Assembly (NCBI GenBank): GCA_963920575.1
Contig: OY986964.1
Location: forward strand, 14,435,460-14,499,459
Length of the DNA stretch: 64,000 nt
Reading direction: 5' to 3'
From: Narthecium ossifragum
Lineage: Eukaryota; Streptophyta; Magnoliopsida; Dioscoreales; Nartheciaceae
How positions within the stretch are numbered: the stretch's first letter is position 1; every line of letters starts with the position of its first letter. Positions 47,117-58,036 of the stretch are shown piece by piece. Under the pieces are notes generated by a model that ran no database searches, was not told the DNA's origin, and saw only the letters and a program-made list of their open reading frames with translations. The position numbers and the translations under genes were made by a program.

Positions 47117-48622
47117 CTAAGATGCCTTTAAGAAAGGTCTTCCCAACAAAATAGGAGTAGTTTGATCACCATTCTCCATATCAAGCACATAAAAATCAGC
47201 AGGGAAAACTAAATTATTAACTTGCACAAGAATATCCTCAACTACACCTTTAGGATAGGCGTTAGATCTGTCAGTCAATTGAATCACAACACTAGTTTCA
47301 TTCAAAGGTCCAAGTTTTAAAGAAGAGTATATAGAATATGGCATGACATTGATAGAAGCTCCCAAATCTAACATGGCCTTCTCAAATTTGGTGTTACCAA
47401 TTGTACATGGGATAGTAAACATATCTGGATCTCTACACTTTGTAGGAATTTTTCTTTGAAGAATTGCAGAAACATTTTCCCCTACTTTCACCTTCTCACA
47501 TCCTTTAAGTTTCTGTTTCCTCTTAATTGCACACAATTCTTTCAAGAATTTAGCATAATGAGGTACTTGTTTAATAGCATCTAAGAGTGGAATATTTACC
47601 TCGCATCGGCGAAAAGTCTCATATAGATCTGAATTCTTCTCATATTTTCTTGATTCTGTTAAAGCCTGAGGAAAAGGAGGTACAGGTTTATAATCAGAAA
47701 GAGGTGGAAACTTACGTTTAGGTACGTCATCGTCATCGGGAAAGTCTTTGTCAGCAATAATGTTTTGCTCTTTTCCTTGCTCCGACGATGCAGTGACTTC
47801 CTTTGCTGGAATCTCAACTTCTTTACCACTTCTCAAAACAATTGCACTAGCATTTTCTCTTGGATTTATTACCGTTTGAGAGGGTAATTTTCCCGAACTT
47901 TTCGCCTTTAGCTTACTAATTGCAGTCGCCATTTGGCCCACATGATGTTCCAAACCTTGGATACTAGCCTTTGCCTCTTGCTGAAATTGCTTTATTTCAT
48001 GTTGAAATTGCAAAGTATTAGTAGCAAGGGATTTAACAATATCTTCTAAAGACATACAAGAATTAGGAGTTGGGTTTGGTTGTTGTCTCGGAGGATATGG
48101 CGGTCTATATTGTTGATATTGCTGGGCACTTGGACGGAATTGAGTTGTGGGCTGATTTACTTGCGGATTCCCATAGTTGAGATTGGGGTGATCCCTCCAT
48201 CCCGGATTATATGTGTTTGAATATGGATCATACTTCCTTTGCGGTAGTTCAGGGAAACTCCCCGCTGCATTCACTTGTTCATTGGGCTCCTCTTGAAGAG
48301 TTGGGCACATGTCGGTTGGATGTCCTGTCACCGAACAAATCCCACAAACCTTCGCTATTTGCATATTACCTACATCCAATTGACGAACAAGAGAAGTTAG
48401 AATCGCAATTTGTTGTTCAAGAGATGAAACATTTACCTCATTAACATGTTTTGAATAAGAAACAAGCCTAGTATTAAATTGTTGAGAATTAGCCGCCATA
48501 TTTGCAATCAAGTTCCTTAAAGCTTCAGGAATTTTATCCACCAAAGCTCCTCCACTAGCAGCATCAATCATACTCATGTCATTGGTTAGTAAGCCCTCAT
48601 AAAAATATTGGATAAGTAATTG
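47117..48622 (-). pseudogene. Athila-like gag C-terminal part, zinc knuckle and protease
   Basis: The frame 48577-47117 (486 codons) has a zinc knuckle CGICSVTGHPTDMC (CX2CX4HX4C), a Gln/Pro-rich middle and an aspartic protease core (MLDLGASINVMP, then LLGRPFL). It ends in a TAG at 47117-47119 just before the TKIDVH stretch, so protease and reverse transcriptase are separated by a stop. Confidence 0.88.
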
Positions 48623-49279
48623 CTAACTAATTTGATGATGGGGACAGCTTGCACAAAGTTTCTTGAACCGTTCCCAATACTCGTGTAGAGATTCTCCATT
48701 ATGTTGACTTACACCACAGATCTCTTTCCGAATATTGGCCGCCCTTGAAGCTGGGAAATATTTCTCCAAAAACAACCTCTTCATCTCATTCCATGTAGTA
48801 ATACTCCCAGATGGTAAATAATAAAGCCAATCTTTAGCCGAATCCTTCAAAGAAAACGGGAAGGCTCTCAATTTGATCTGATCTTCAGTCACCCCCATGG
48901 GTTTCATACTTGTGCACAGAACATGAAGCTCCTTTAAATGCTTGTGAGGATCCTCACCTGAAAGTCCATGAAAAGTGGGTAAGAGATGTATTAGTCCAGA
49001 TTTCAATTCAAAAGTAGTAGCAACATCCAAAGTAGGGAATGTAATGCATAAGGGTTGTTGATTAAAATCTGGGGCGGCAAGTTCTTTCAAAGTCCGATTT
49101 CCTGCCATGATTTCTTCCTCTTCTAATTCTGAATCACTATCAAATGGAGAATCACGATCCGAATCGTTCTCCTCGGAGTTTCTCCGAGCTTCTCTCCTTA
49201 ACATGCGTAAAGTTCTTTCTATCTCTGGATCGTACTGTAAATCACCTTGGTTAAAAGATCGAGCTATACTCATACACAA
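48623..49279 (-). pseudogene. Athila-like gag N-terminal part
   Basis: 218 codons start with ATG at 49279, about 120 bases after the primer site. The capsid part shows Athila-type motifs (LPTFHGLSGEDPHKHLKE, KDWLYYLP, FLEKYFPASRAANIRKEICG, LHEYWERFKKLC). A TAG at 48623-48625 stands where Glu is usual (HHQIS then QLLIQYFYEGL in the same frame). Confidence 0.9.
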
Positions 49280-49396
49280 TCAAGAAGATTTCGGTAAATC
49301 GAGAAAAACAAATCCAGAAAATTTGACTAAACACTTTTTTTATTAATTACTATGAAAATAAAGATCACAAATAGCACAAAAATCAACAAGAATCAC

Positions 49397-49414
49397 TCCC
49401 CGACAACGGCGCCA
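49397..49414 (-). other. Primer-binding site (tRNA-Asp type) of the Athila-like element
   Basis: On the - strand it reads TGGCGCCGTTGTCGGGGA. It differs by one base from the tRNA-Asp complement found intact at 62668-62685, and lies just inside the 5' LTR. Confidence 0.88.
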
Positions 49415-49419
49415 AAATT

Positions 49420-51059
49420 TGATGTGTTGTCGCAGGCACTCAAAAATAAAACTAATACTCTTTAAGATAAATGTAGTAATGCGAGTACGAGTCGATCCCA
49501 CGAAAAGTGTTTAGCCTAGTTTTGTGCTTAGTGAACAAAGATGGGGGGTTTTAAACGTGAGGAAACAATAAAGAAATAATCTAAAGCGAAGAGTTGAATT
49601 AAATCAAGAGAACAAACCTTGGTCTGAGTCAACATCCATCATCGGAATCCAACAACTGATCATCGATGCAAGTATATACCAATTCATACCATGAATATTC
49701 ACGGTTCGAATTAAATTCGACTCTCTCCTCAATCATAGTTAATTAGAAACAAGCGATCTAATCAACCCTAATTACTAGACAACCTAAGACAAGCGCTGTA
49801 GATATAATCTAGTAGCAGCCTTAAGAGTAAGGAGATCGATGAAGCTAAACAACACAAGCACAAGCGGTTGAATTTAATCTAGTCGAATATTCTCCCTAAG
49901 ATCTATTAATCTCTGAAACGCAGTAAATCAATAGATCCTAGTTGCTTCGCAGATTAGAGGGATCAAACAATTATGGATTTGATATCAAATCTAGCTGTAG
50001 ATTGTAATGAATAATAAACTAGTACGCCTCCTAGCAATTAGACAAGACAATCATGAAGATTTAATCTCAGAAGAACATTCAATACTCATGTATAAACTGA
50101 ACAATAAAAATAGATTAGATCTCACAGTTTCATTGATTCCGAGGTTTCAGTCTCCTCGACCAAGAATTAAGGTTTAGCCCCGCAAGGCCATCAAGAACAA
50201 TCCAATCCTTTAAAAAAGAAAGAAAAACCCTAGAAATATAAAAGAGATAGAAAAGAGCAGCCAAAAACATCCAGGAATCCCCCCAATAATCTCCCAAAGA
50301 AGTCTATTTATAGGCTATTATGAAACCCTAACTCGGATTAGATCTCAACCCTTGATCTTTCCCGCAGAACCAAAAGAGATCGATCCCCCTTCGAAAAGAG
50401 ATCGATCTTCTTTCTTCCGTGAACTCAGGATTTAGATTTTGCTCGACAAAGATCGATCTCCTTTGAAAAGGGATCGATCTTCTTTCCACGGATGACTCAC
50501 GCTTCCAGGTTCGGATCGATCCCTTTTCAAAGGGGATCGATCCCTTTATTCCGGATTTCAACTTCATCCTCACGGTCGATCCTTGCATCGACCCTGAGAG
50601 CGTATATTTTTGACAGAGGTTGACGGTCGATGTGGCGGTCGATCTGACGGTCGACCGTGGGTCTCTTCATCTCTGGGTGCATAAGGGATTGATCTCTTTT
50701 GGAAAGAGGATCGATCTTCTTTTTCTCTGCATATTCTTCTTCTGTTCTGCCCTGCGATGGTTGTAGTAAAAGCTTTGTAACTTTCTCTAGGAAGCTCCAA
50801 ATCACGAACCGTAAAATTCCCCAGAATCTAGACTTCAAGAACTTTCCATGCATATGTGACACATCATTTGGTTCTTCATAAGCAGGTGCAGATTAATCTT
50901 TAAAGTTGATCCAAATACTCTTTTCAGCTTCTTTTCGACTTAAGGACTTCAATTGCATCCTAAATCATAATATAAGAATAATGAGTGTATTTAAGTACCA
51001 AATAAGTACAGGAGACTAAGTATTAAGGAATAAAAATATAACATTATGCATCATCATCA
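49420..51059 (-). repeat. 5' LTR of the Athila-like element
   Basis: It is 1640 bases long and about 97% like 40722-42362 over the part compared by eye. The GATCGATC cluster lies at about 50375-50720, upstream of the TATA-like region near 50305-50320 in - sense. Confidence 0.92.
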
Positions 51060-51064
51060 GCATG

Positions 51065-52391
51065 CAACAGTATGTGATGTACATCAGACAAGGTCTGGGC
51101 ACGGCACCCTGCCGGCCCGGGGTGGTGAACATGTAAATAAGGTCTAGGAGCTGCTACAGTGGTACCACCACCAACTGTCAGCAGTCCACCACAGCACCTG
51201 CATCGAAAAGCAGCCCCGCAAACAACAGCTCACAGATATCATAGGTAAAGCCCTCGGCGAACGCCGACATGCAAGGCTAGGGAAAGCTGTAGGGCCACCC
51301 GCCCGTTTATTCTAAATATCCCGGGAGTCATCACTCCCTCGGTTCACCACTGCCCCTATTATAGGGCTAACATGCTTAAACATATGTACAAGGTATAAAG
51401 CGGTAAGGGAAAACCGACATACCAAGCGCCGCGGGCAAAAGCCATGAAAAATCCTCTCTGCTACTAAAGGATCGATCTTTACCTAAGAAAAGATCAATCT
51501 TTCAAGTAACAGAGAGCCTTCCTTCACTGTTGAGCTAAAGAAGATCGATCCTTCTTCCCAGGAAGATTGATCCTCCTCGCGACGCAGGGTGACCATGCTA
51601 CCCAAGACCCAGGATCGATCATCTCCAAGCAAAGGATGGATCCTTCATCGGGCGCAGCATGACCAACCCAGAGGGATCGATCCTTCCTCTAGAAGGATCG
51701 ATCCTGATGGGTTCTCCGGCGTACATCCGGCGAGAAATACCGACGGAAAACTCTACCAAATCCCACAAAACTTTGGAATCTGGTAGTACGATGGACCACG
51801 AGTCCAAAACCGATGGAATCACAGCAAACAAACATGTTTATTAACAGATCTAAGCAAAAGAACATAATCAAACTGGAAAAACTTCCAAAAACCCGAAGAT
51901 TATAGGTAGGATCCCTACCTAAGCAATTGCAGCTTCAATCCTAGCTGCTAGGACTTGGATCGTCCTCAAACACCTTCAAAAATCGCCAGATCTGAGCTCC
52001 AGATCTCCGGATTTCAAAAGGATTCAAGGAAGAAGATCTCGTCTGCTTTATAGGCAAACAAACCGACTTATGAATGATCGATCTTTCCCTAGGGTTTAGG
52101 GATAGATCGATCCTTCATGATGATCACACTTGACTTTCTGGCACCAAAAGATCGATCTTCTAGCAAGGAAGGATCGATCCTTTAGATGCAGAAAGCTAGA
52201 CTTGGGCTAGAACTTAACCCCAAGCCCGGATCTTTCGATCTCGGGTCCCAATAACCATTCTAGCCAAACATTATCACAAACATGTTCAGTGTGTGCACAC
52301 GTGGGTGTGAAACAAGCCGACAAGGCGCAATTTACAAAATTGCCCTTGCGGTCCACGACGAGCCACGAGAGTAGAGGGACGGGTCCTCACA
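51065..52391 (-). repeat. Left LTR of the chromovirus, second part
   Basis: It continues the LTR interrupted at 40721 (joined, AAGCATGCAACAG matches 57926-57938). It ends GGGTCCTCACA and is followed by a purine tract (- strand, TTTAAGGGTATTAGGA). GATCGATC palindromes occur at 51470-51710 and 52077-52180, on both sides of TATA-like TTTATAGGC at 52044-52052. The whole LTR is about 2.2 kb. Confidence 0.88.
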
Positions 52392-52442
52392 TCCTAATAC
52401 CCTTAAAGGAAATCTCGTTCCGAGATTCGATAAAGTTAGGGC

Positions 52443-52925
52443 TCAGAAACAAAAGAAACAGCTACAGTAGAAGACATGACAAAAGTTACCTCGAGAAGGA
52501 AACAAGCGCAGATACTCCTGCCGCATGCGCGCCTCGCGCTCCGAGGTCATCTCCTCGACGCCTTTGTGCCTCCACAGTACCTTGACCAAGGGAATCGTCT
52601 TGCCCCGCAAGACCTGATCCCTCCAGTCAAGTACTCGAACAGGCTGCTCAACGAACGTCGCATCTGACTCAAGCTCGATGTCATCCACTCTGATGACATG
52701 CGATGGGTCGGGGTGGTACTTCCTCAACATCGATACATGAAAAGTCGGGTGCACAATTGACATGTGTTGAGGAAGGTCCAAGCGGTAGGCTTCGCCGACC
52801 CTCTCTAGGATCTCAAATGGTTCGACGAACCTCGGAGCCAACTTGCCCCAGCTGCCAAATCTGACAGACCCTCTGTACGGTGCTGCTCGCAGAAATACAC
52901 TGTCGCCAACTGTGAACTCAAGCGG
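52443..52925 (-). pseudogene. Chromovirus integrase C-terminus and chromodomain-like tail
   Basis: The frame 52841-52443 includes VHPTFHVSMLRKYHPDPSHV and the chromodomain-like end VRVLDWRDQVLRGKTIPLVK with VLWRHKGVEEMTSEREARMR. In chromoviruses this tail steers insertion toward chromatin. It is separated from the integrase core by a TGA at 52926-52928 where Arg is usual (SYADQRR then PLEFTVGD in the same frame). Confidence 0.85.
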
Positions 52926-54353
52926 TCATCGCCTCTGATCTGCATAGCTCTTCTTCCGGCTCTGAGCCGTCAGAAGCCTCTGCCTGATCTGCACTAACCT
53001 CTCTGACGACCTCCTGACGATGTCTGGACCGGTGAGTGAAGCCTCTCCAACCTCTGTCCAGCACACTGGGGAACGACACGGCCTATCGTACAACGCCTCG
53101 AAAGGTGCTACTCCAAGGCTGGACTGGTAGCTGTTGTTGTAGGCGAACTCCACTAAGGGAACGTGCTCCTCCCAGCTGCCTCCTGCGTCAAGGACACATG
53201 CTCTCAGCATGTCCTCCAAGATCGGGATCGTCCGCTCTGACTGCCCGTCTGTCTGCGGATGAAACGCCGTACTGAAGGTAAGGAGTGTGCCAACTGCCTC
53301 CTGGAAGCCTCGCCAAAACCTGCTAGTGAACATGGGGTCACGGTCTGACATGATAGAAACTAGAACCCCGTGTAGTCTGACTACCTCTCTGACGTACAAA
53401 CTGTCCAACCTGTCCGTCGAGTCTGTTGTCCACATAGGCAGGAAGTGCGCCGATTTGGCCAATCGATCAACGATGACCCAAATCTCGTCATTCCCCCTAG
53501 GAGATCTCGGTAGCCCGTCCACGAAGTCCATCGTGATGTGCTCCCACTTCCACTCAGCTAATGGAAGCGGCTGAAGTAACCCCGGAGTCCGCTGGTGCTC
53601 TGCCTTGACCTTCTGACAGGTAAGGCAGTGCGATACGAACTCCGTCACTGCCCTCTTCATCCCGCGCCACCAGAACTGTCGCCGAAGATCCTGGTACATC
53701 TTGGTGCCGCCGGGGTGAACTACAAAGTGAGAGTGGTGGAATTCTCGTAGGACGTCGTCTCGAAGAATCGGATCTGCAGGAACTGCTACTCTGCCTCGGA
53801 ACCGTAGCTCTCCGTCTGGCGATACTGTCCAGTCTCCGTCTGCGCCCTTTGTGCTCGCTGCTGTGCGTAACTCCTCGAGCTCTGGGTCACTGTGCTGTGC
53901 CTCTAACACTCTGGCTAGAACTGCTGGCATACTCTGCACTGCGTAGAGGAAGCTGCTGGATCCCCGATCCTCAAACTCGAGCCCTAACTGTCCCGCCGTC
54001 TCTAGAGCCTGCCACTGCCGCGCTGACAACCCTGCAACTGCTGCTCTGTTGTCTCTCACTTGTCTGCTCAGCGCGTCTGCTACGACGTTTGCCTTACCAG
54101 GATGGTAATGCAACTCAAAGTTGTAGTCCTCCAGTAGCTCCATCCAGCGTCGCTGCCTCAGGTTGAGGTCACGTTGGGTGAAAACGTGCCTCAAGCTCTT
54201 ATGATCCGAGAAGACAGAAAACTTCTCGCCATAGAGGTAGTGCCGCCAGGTCTTCAGGGCGAAGACCACTGCTGCTAGCTCCAAGTCATAGGTCGGGTAG
54301 TTCCTCTCGTGGTTCTTCAGCTGGTGAGAACCATAGGAAACTGCGTGGCCCTC
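52926..54353 (-). pseudogene. Chromovirus RNase H end and integrase
   Basis: The frame 54284-52926 (452 codons) starts inside RNase H (ELAAVVFALKTWRHYL, SDHKSLRHVFTQRDLNLRQR, VVADALSR). It continues with the integrase HHCC zinc finger (HPGGTKMYQDL to HCLTCQK) and a core with Asp in TMDFVDGLP, Asp in IMSDRDPMFTS and Glu in HPQTDGQSERT, so the catalytic residues are present. A TAG at 54354-54356 (GCVLM then EGHAVSYG) splits RNase H, and a TGA ends the frame at 52926. Confidence 0.9.
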
Positions 54354-55417
54354 CTACATGAGGACACACCCCAAACCCTCACCGCTGGCGTCGCAGTAGA
54401 CACTGTAACCAACGTCTCGCTCGGGGACGATCAGCACCGGTGCAATGGTCAACCTAGTCCTCAGCTCTACGAAGGCTCGCTCACTAGCATCATCCCATAC
54501 GAACAGGACGGCCTTCTGTGTTAGTTTGGTCAACGGTCCGGCGACTTTGGAGAAGTCCCGCACGAATCGCCTGTAGTACCCCGCCAAGCCCAGGAAACTG
54601 CGAACCTCGAACACTGTCCTCGGTCTCTGCCACTGTACCACTGCCTCGACCTTGGCGGGGTCGACTGAGATCCCTGCTACCAACACCACGTGTCCAAGGA
54701 ACCCCACCTGTGCAAGCCAAAACTCGCACTTGGAAGCCTTGGCATAAAGCCGATGCTCCCGAAGTAACTGCAACACTGTCGCCAAGTGTCGCTCGTGCTC
54801 CGCCTCTGACCGGGAGTAGATAAGAATGTCGTCGACGAACACTACCATGAACTCGTCTAGGAAAGGCCGGAAGATCCTCTACATGAGATCCATGAACGCT
54901 GCTGGTGCGTTCGTCAGCCCAAACGGCATCACCACGAACTCGTACAAGCCGTATCGAGTCCGAAAAGTCGTCTTCGGGATGTCGCAATCCCGAACCCTCA
55001 AATGGTGGTAGCTGGTGCGGAGATCGATCTTCGAGAACACTGAAGATCCTCACAGCTGGTCAAACAAGTCGTCGATCCTCAGCATCGGGTACCTGTTCTT
55101 CACTGTCACCTTATTGAGCCGCCTGTAGTCTATGCAAAGTCGAAGGGTACCATCCTTCTTCTTTGCGAACAACACTGGCGCCCCCCCCAGGGAGACATGC
55201 TGGGACGGATGAAACCTCTACTGGTAAGCTCGTCTAGCTGGGTCCCCAACTCACTCTGCTCTGCTGGTGCCATCCTGAAAGCTGGGAGAGAGATCGGTGC
55301 GGTACCTGGTACTAGGTCGATCTTAAAATCAACCTCTCTGGGTGGTGGAAGCCCTGGCAACACCTCGGGAAACACGTCGGTGTAGTCGCACACGATCCTG
55401 GGAAAACTGCTCTGCAC
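54354..55417 (-). pseudogene. Chromovirus reverse transcriptase, multiply broken
   Basis: It runs from PAFRMAPAEQSELGTQLDEL and [12 protein letters not shown] through the catalytic [11 protein letters not shown] box (about 54825-54848) to [14 protein letters not shown], the RNase H start. A run of eight G on the - strand (55170s), where six are expected, shifts the frame after SPWG. Stops are TGA at 55050-55052 and TAG at 54879-54881. RSGYH, usual in this family, reads RTSYH. The FVDD catalytic box itself is intact. Confidence 0.88.
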
Positions 55418-55842
55418 ACTCCCTCAGAACCGGACAGGAATAGGCTGGCCAACAAGGCTGAGAGCTCGCTGCCATGCCTCCCCACACCACAAGCAAAGGA
55501 ATCGGCGGAGAACCTATCCCCCAACAACATAAACCGTGTCCCGTCGGGTGTCTTAGCGACCACCCTCCGGCGACCACAGTCGATGACAGCCCGGTAGGCT
55601 GCCAACCAGTCCATACCGAGTATCACGTCAAAGCCGGTCATGTCTAGTACCCGCAGGTCTAGACAGACCCGGAGGCCTCCAACCTCCAATGAACATGATC
55701 GGCAGACCCGGTCTACCCTGACTGCCCCGCCGATCGGTGAGTCTATAGACTGTGCCACCTCTAGCCGACTCGTCTCTAACCCTAGAGATGCCACACACAT
55801 GCTAGCAATGTAGGAGTGAGACGCCCTTGAATCTATCAGCAC
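55418..55842 (-). pseudogene. Chromovirus protease region
   Basis: The frame 55842-55312 opens with MLIDSRASHSYI, where the aspartic protease signature should read DSG; an Arg replaces the Gly at the active site. It continues with DVILGMDWLAAY, typical of the family. The change is GGG to AGG, a G-to-A transition. The polyprotein could not be processed normally by this copy. Confidence 0.82.
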
Positions 55843-56147
55843 ATCTATTAACGAACTAGAAAGCTGAAAGATACCTCAGAGGACGGATGGCTTTGCCGTG
55901 GCCTGCCGGTACTGCTGCTGATGCTGGTACTTTAACGGCTGCTGGTACTGCGGTGGCGGCTGATAAAGCTGAACGGTGTCTTGCTGCTCGCGAACTGGGA
56001 GGGCAAACACCTGCCCTCGCTGGCCGCCTCCACCCCTGGAGCGGCTCGGTCCAGCCCCTGACCCGCGCCCACCATCGCTCCTCTGCCAGGCACCGGACCC
56101 CCGCCTCTACTGCCTTGCGGCAAAGCGCCCCGTGCTCCTCGCATGGG

Positions 56148-56189
56148 ACAGTCTCTACGATAGTGTTTCGGCTGCCCGCACTGGAAACA
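56148..56189 (-). pseudogene. Gag zinc knuckle of the chromovirus
   Basis: On the - strand the codons spell CFQCGQPKHYRRDC, an intact CX2CX4HX4C knuckle for RNA packaging. Flanking parts of the gag frame are interrupted (the 56271-56939 frame ends at 56271). Confidence 0.8.
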
Positions 56190-56270
56190 AGTGGCTGACG
56201 CGCCACCAGGCTGCTGACCCTGGCCTCCCCCTGACGGACCCTGCCTAGACGGCTCGGCCGTCAGGAGAAA

Positions 56271-56939
56271 CTAGCCTGCCGGACTCGGCAACTGTAGCTG
56301 GAACTGCTGTAGGCGCTGCGGGTGCTGTTGGAAACGACGCTGACGCCGCTGCTGGTGCCCTCTACCGAATCCCCCTCTGAACTGGGGTCTCTGCGGTGTG
56401 CTGGTAGAGAATGGCGGTGGAACTGCCTGGCATCTCTCGTGTCGCAACTGCGCCTCTACTGCCAAGGCGTAGTCTAGAACTGCTGAGTACGCCTGGAAGC
56501 GGTAAGAACTAGTCCATTGCCTGATCTCTAATCGAAGCCCACACTCGAACTGACGTGCACTGGCCACTGGATCTGCTGCTAGTGCCCCCGCGAAACGGAC
56601 CAAGTGCGTGAACCAGGTGGCATACTGCTGAAACTCCAGCAAGACCACCGCAGCGGTCCGCGTGTCGACCGGAGCGAGAACCCCCTCCTCGGCGAGAAGG
56701 GCCTCCTCCAGTGCGACCGAAACAGTCGCTGGTGATGGCTCAGTCCATCTAGCTCTGACCTCCCTGACAGGTGCTACCCTGTCTGGTTGGGCGGATCGAC
56801 CAAGTCGTGCTCCACCCCGACCAACAACCGAAGGTCGGCCTCGAGCTTCCGATATCTGCGCAATCACCAACAACAAATGAGCGTCCACTCGTTCGAAACC
56901 CAAGACAAAACAGCACAACATAAAGCGAAAAACATACAT
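56271..56939 (-). pseudogene. Chromovirus gag with internal deletion
   Basis: 222 codons. The N-terminal stretch is Arg/Ala-rich. The capsid C-terminal part is recognisable (LVRFAGALAADPVASARQFE, GLRLEIRQW, YALAVEAQLRHE), followed by a Gln/Arg-rich tail. The central capsid motifs expected between them in this family are absent, suggesting a deletion of very roughly 100-150 residues. It ends in a stop at 56271 before the zinc knuckle. Confidence 0.75.
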
Positions 56940-57043
56940 AACACAAGGAGAGCATGCACGGATGTTCTAGACAAAGAACTAACCCATTCCACGGTCAATC
57001 TCAACCGAAACCTCATCCTACTCCCTGGGATCTACAGCCTATG

Positions 57044-57054
57044 TTCTGATACCA
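57044..57054 (-). other. Primer-binding site (initiator-Met tRNA) of the chromovirus
   Basis: On the - strand it reads TGGTATCAGAA, three bases inside the LTR that begins at 57058. It fits the initiator tRNA-Met complement over 10-11 bases. Confidence 0.85.
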
Positions 57055-57057
57055 AGT

Positions 57058-58036
57058 TGTCGCGCCCCGACCCGCGTAGGCCCAACCGGGTCGGGCGACG
57101 CGAACCGGAACCTAGCCTACTGCGGAAATTTCGGCGAGGTTTCCCTCTAATCGTAGTGGTCTCCCTAGCAATTCATAATCATCCTGTATTATACAATCAT
57201 TCACAAACCTCAAAGACTGAACTGGAATATAATATAAATCCTCAAAACTGGGAAATTATACATTTAACACTCCCGTAGGAGGCTATCTATAACAAAAGGG
57301 TAAAAACTGAGATCGCCGCTCCTCAAGCACCGCCAGACGCCGCCACATAACCAAACACCGGCTCGGTAGGGGCGACCAAAGAAGAGCTAGCGCCAGCACC
57401 TGCAAAACCCAGCCCGGATAGGAGTGAGCACTAAACTCAGCAGGGACACTACACTACGACACTCACAAGGGAGGGAACACAACAGTGTCGCCCCCAAGCA
57501 AAGCCTGGATGTATACAGAGGTCCCATAACCCCACCAGACGTCCCAGAACGCAGGCTCCCAGCACTGCGGACTCACAGCATGACCGTGAACACTACTGGC
57601 GGGACAAGGCACTGCTGAGTGGGCACACCCCCTACTCAGAATATCAAAGATTGCCGGACTTCAGCTACACCTCAGAACTCGGTTCGAGGCCGACACGACC
57701 TCTAAACATCAAACAACATGTATTCAGGTCATCTAACCCTATCATCGAAAATCGACTGAATACTACAAATCGAGTCCTGGACCAAGCTACCCGCAACGGT
57801 CCTAGAGCTAGATCCGGACTACCCGAAAGCCCCGGATCGACGATCAGCCCATCGCCAGCACCCTACACTGATGCAACTAATGCGCAAGCAATGCATGCTA
57901 TGATCATGCTCAGGAAAATACAGATAAGCATGCAACAGTATGTGATGTATATCAGACAAGGTCTGGACATGGCACCCTGCCGGCCCGGGATGGTGAACAG
58001 GTAAATAAGGTCTTGGAGCTGCTGCAGTGGTACCAC
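57058..58036 (-). repeat. Right LTR of the chromovirus, interrupted
   Basis: It starts TGTCGCGCCCCGACCCGCG on the + strand and follows the left LTR through its interruption point, showing the uninterrupted target AAGCATGCAACAG at 57926-57938. It is cut at 58036 by a second Athila-type element. The rest lies beyond the window. Confidence 0.9.

Larger units (their letters stand above)
40717..51064 (-). mobile_element. Athila-like Ty3/Gypsy element, complete but dead, target duplication GCATG
   Basis: The element is 40722-51059, with GCATG on both sides (40717-40721 and 51060-51064). LTRs are 40722-42362 and 49420-51059. By eye they differ at about 3% in the first 325 bases, so it is older than the intronic element. 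The primer-binding site is tRNA-Asp type, the Athila hallmark. One long gag-pol frame on the - strand is broken by three stops and a frameshift. The 1.5 kb between pol and the 3' LTR (42363-43860) has no open frame, so any env-like gene is gone. Confidence 0.93.
39826..58036 (-). mobile_element. Tekay/Del-like chromovirus (Ty3/Gypsy), defective, with two nested Athila-type insertions
   Basis: The left LTR lies at 39826-40721 plus 51065-52391, split by the element at 40722-51059. The internal region is 52392-57057. The right LTR runs 57058-58036 and is then cut by the element starting at 58037. Gene order on the - strand is gag, protease, reverse transcriptase, RNase H, integrase, chromodomain-like tail, as in chromoviruses. 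The primer site is of the initiator-Met type. Several stops, a frameshift and a gag deletion make it non-autonomous. The far end and its target duplication are outside the window. Confidence 0.9.

Noticed and set aside
53036..56880. Many open frames on the + strand opposite the chromovirus genes
   Set aside because: They are antisense shadows of GC-rich gag-pol; only the - strand shows conserved motifs.
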